Below are positions 5,441-5,737 of a stretch of 5,737 nucleotides of DNA, in pieces. Below the pieces are notes generated by a model that was given only the letters and a program-made list of their open reading frames with translations, did not search any database and was not told where the DNA came from. Position 1 is the stretch's first letter. Each line of letters begins with the position of its first letter. Where the stretch lies: the NCBI GenBank assembly GCA_029940345.1, contig JAOZRC010000384.1, positions 1-5,737 on the forward strand, in the 5' to 3' direction. Both the position numbers and the translations under genes were made by a program. This DNA is from Desulfobacterales bacterium (GTDB lineage: Bacteria; Desulfobacterota; Desulfobacteria; Desulfobacterales; JAUCGF01).

Positions 5441-5454
5441 ATCACCTCCCTTCT
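5441..5454 (-). promoter_or_regulatory. Extended Shine-Dalgarno-like sequence in the porin leader, without a start codon
   Basis: The - strand reads AGAAGGGAGGTGAT, which differs from the full complement of the 16S rRNA 3' end (AGAAAGGAGGTGAT) at one position. It lies 92 bases upstream of the porin ATG, which has its own good ribosome site. No ATG follows at usable distance; a TTG about 12 bases on would give only five codons (MARRL). It may be a ribosome standby site, a leader-peptide site, or chance. Confidence 0.45.
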
Positions 5455-5488
5455 GATATTTACCTGTTAAAACTTAGAGTTGCATCCC

Positions 5489-5516
5489 ATTTATCAGCAG
5501 GTTAAAGCAATGTCAA
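5489..5516 (-). promoter_or_regulatory. Candidate porin promoter
   Basis: On the - strand a perfect TTGACA (5516-5511) is followed, after 15-16 bases, by GATAAAT (5495-5489) as a weak -10. The start would be near 5482, giving a leader of about 130 bases before the porin ATG. The -10 match is only partial and the spacing is short, so the promoter may depend on an activator or be mis-assigned. Confidence 0.4.
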
Positions 5517-5528
5517 GCCTTTTAACCT
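5499..5528. promoter_or_regulatory. Inverted repeat centred on the porin -35 (candidate operator)
   Basis: AGGTTAAA (5499-5506) and TTTAACCT (5521-5528) are a perfect 8-bp inverted repeat with a 14-base centre that contains the TTGACA at 5511-5516. A dimeric regulator bound here would cover the -35. It could alternatively be an RNA hairpin in a transcript that starts further upstream. Confidence 0.45.
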
Positions 5529-5530
5529 AC

Positions 5531-5559
5531 AAAAAGGCGAAATTTTATTTTTTTCGCCT
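5531..5559 (-). terminator. Hairpin with T-run, possible - strand terminator
   Basis: AGGCGAAA (5535-5542) and TTTCGCCT (5552-5559) form a perfect 8-bp stem with a 9-base loop. Read on the - strand the stem is followed at once by four further T (5534-5531), so it would work as a weak intrinsic terminator for transcripts entering from the right, just before the porin promoter. On the + strand no T-run follows. Confidence 0.5.
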
Positions 5560-5573
5560 AATCTTAAATGTTA

Positions 5574-5582
5574 TGATATAAT
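5574..5582 (+). promoter_or_regulatory. Extended -10 promoter element
   Basis: TGATATAAT contains a perfect TATAAT with the extended TG one base upstream. No good -35 is present at 17 bases (TTCGCC at 18 is poor). In such AT-rich DNA this may be chance. Confidence 0.3.
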
Positions 5583-5688
5583 TTTGAAGATCAGATTGCC
5601 GATTTAATCCAGAGCATTTGCATGAAAGTTCGTTTTTTATATTAAAAAAAATTAAAATATTCCAACCACAAAAAGTAAGTGCTTTTTA

Positions 5689-5716
5689 TTGACAATTATC
5701 AGTAGTGATATATATT
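5689..5716 (+). promoter_or_regulatory. Near-consensus sigma-70 promoter reading out of the window
   Basis: TTGACA (5689-5694) and TATATT (5711-5716) are separated by 16 bases, so the -35 is perfect and the -10 matches 5 of 6. Transcription would start near 5723 and run into a gene beyond the right edge, divergent from the porin. The last bases, AAAAAAGG, may begin that gene's ribosome site. Confidence 0.6.
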
Positions 5717-5730
5717 CAGGGTATATATCA
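5706..5730. promoter_or_regulatory. Operator-like inverted repeat over the -10 and start site
   Basis: TGATATATA (5706-5714) and TATATATCA (5722-5730) are a perfect 9-bp inverted repeat with a 7-base centre. It overlaps the -10 and the predicted start of the + strand promoter, the classic position for a repressor dimer. The regulator family cannot be told from the site. Confidence 0.55.
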
Positions 5731-5737
5731 AAAAAGG

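Larger units (their letters stand above)
5350..5737. other. 388-base intergenic regulatory region upstream of the porin
   Basis: No convincing gene lies here on either strand; the longest ATG reading on the + strand near its right end encodes only seven residues (5621-5644). The stretch is strongly AT-rich and carries the control elements listed separately: a porin promoter candidate with an inverted repeat, a hairpin with a T-run, a long Shine-Dalgarno-like sequence in the porin leader, and a + strand promoter with operator-like repeat at the right edge. Confidence 0.7.

Noticed and set aside
5441..5454. Fragment of a 16S rRNA gene 3' end on the + strand (ATCACCTCCCTTCT)
   Set aside because: Only this short stretch matches; the flanks do not resemble the preceding 16S helix or a spacer with tRNA.

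Overview
The window looks like a piece of chromosome from an anaerobic Gram-negative bacterium, most likely a sulfate-reducing or syntrophic deltaproteobacterium of the Desulfobacterales type. This is an inference from three things: a tungsten aldehyde ferredoxin oxidoreductase (AOR) family gene paired with a four-cluster ferredoxin, a trimeric-style outer-membrane porin with a Sec signal peptide, and moderate GC with AT-rich intergenic DNA. No species can be named from the sequence alone.

Left part (1-2518, + strand) is a metabolic operon. The tail of an upstream gene probably ends at 48. It is followed by an AOR-family catalytic subunit (50-1989) that is split by a one-base frameshift near 1128. 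A four-[4Fe-4S] electron-transfer subunit (2012-2518) follows 22 bases later. Together the two would form an AorAB/BamBC-like tungsten oxidoreductase that exchanges electrons with ferredoxin or a partner complex. Between this operon and the next convergent gene lies an 88-base imperfect palindrome built from GCGGATTA-like units (2531-2618).

Middle part (2680-4124, - strand) is a stack of toxin-antitoxin genes, several of them missed by a simple ATG/length ORF scan. In transcription order these are: a promoter (4124-4096) with an inverted repeat over its -35; a frameshifted 5' remnant of a YgiT-type zinc-finger gene (4042-3972); an intact antitoxin (3969-3649); a RelE/ParE-type toxin gene overlapping it by ATGA and killed by an in-frame TGA (3652-3383); a YgiT-type zinc-finger gene overlapping that by GTGA and carrying an in-frame TAA before its last 14 codons (3386-3216, original end 3174); then an apparently intact RHH antitoxin (3154-2921) and RelE toxin (2934-2680) overlapping by 14 bases. 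The promoter-distal module looks functional and the promoter-proximal one looks like it is decaying.

Right part (4191-5737) holds a strong bidirectional terminator (4191-4223), a porin gene on the - strand (5349-4261), and a 388-base regulatory intergenic region. That region has a likely porin promoter with an inverted repeat over its -35, a hairpin followed by a T-run, an unusually long Shine-Dalgarno-like sequence far from the porin start, and, at the extreme right, a near-consensus + strand promoter overlapped by a 9-bp inverted repeat. The last element probably drives a regulated gene just beyond the window.
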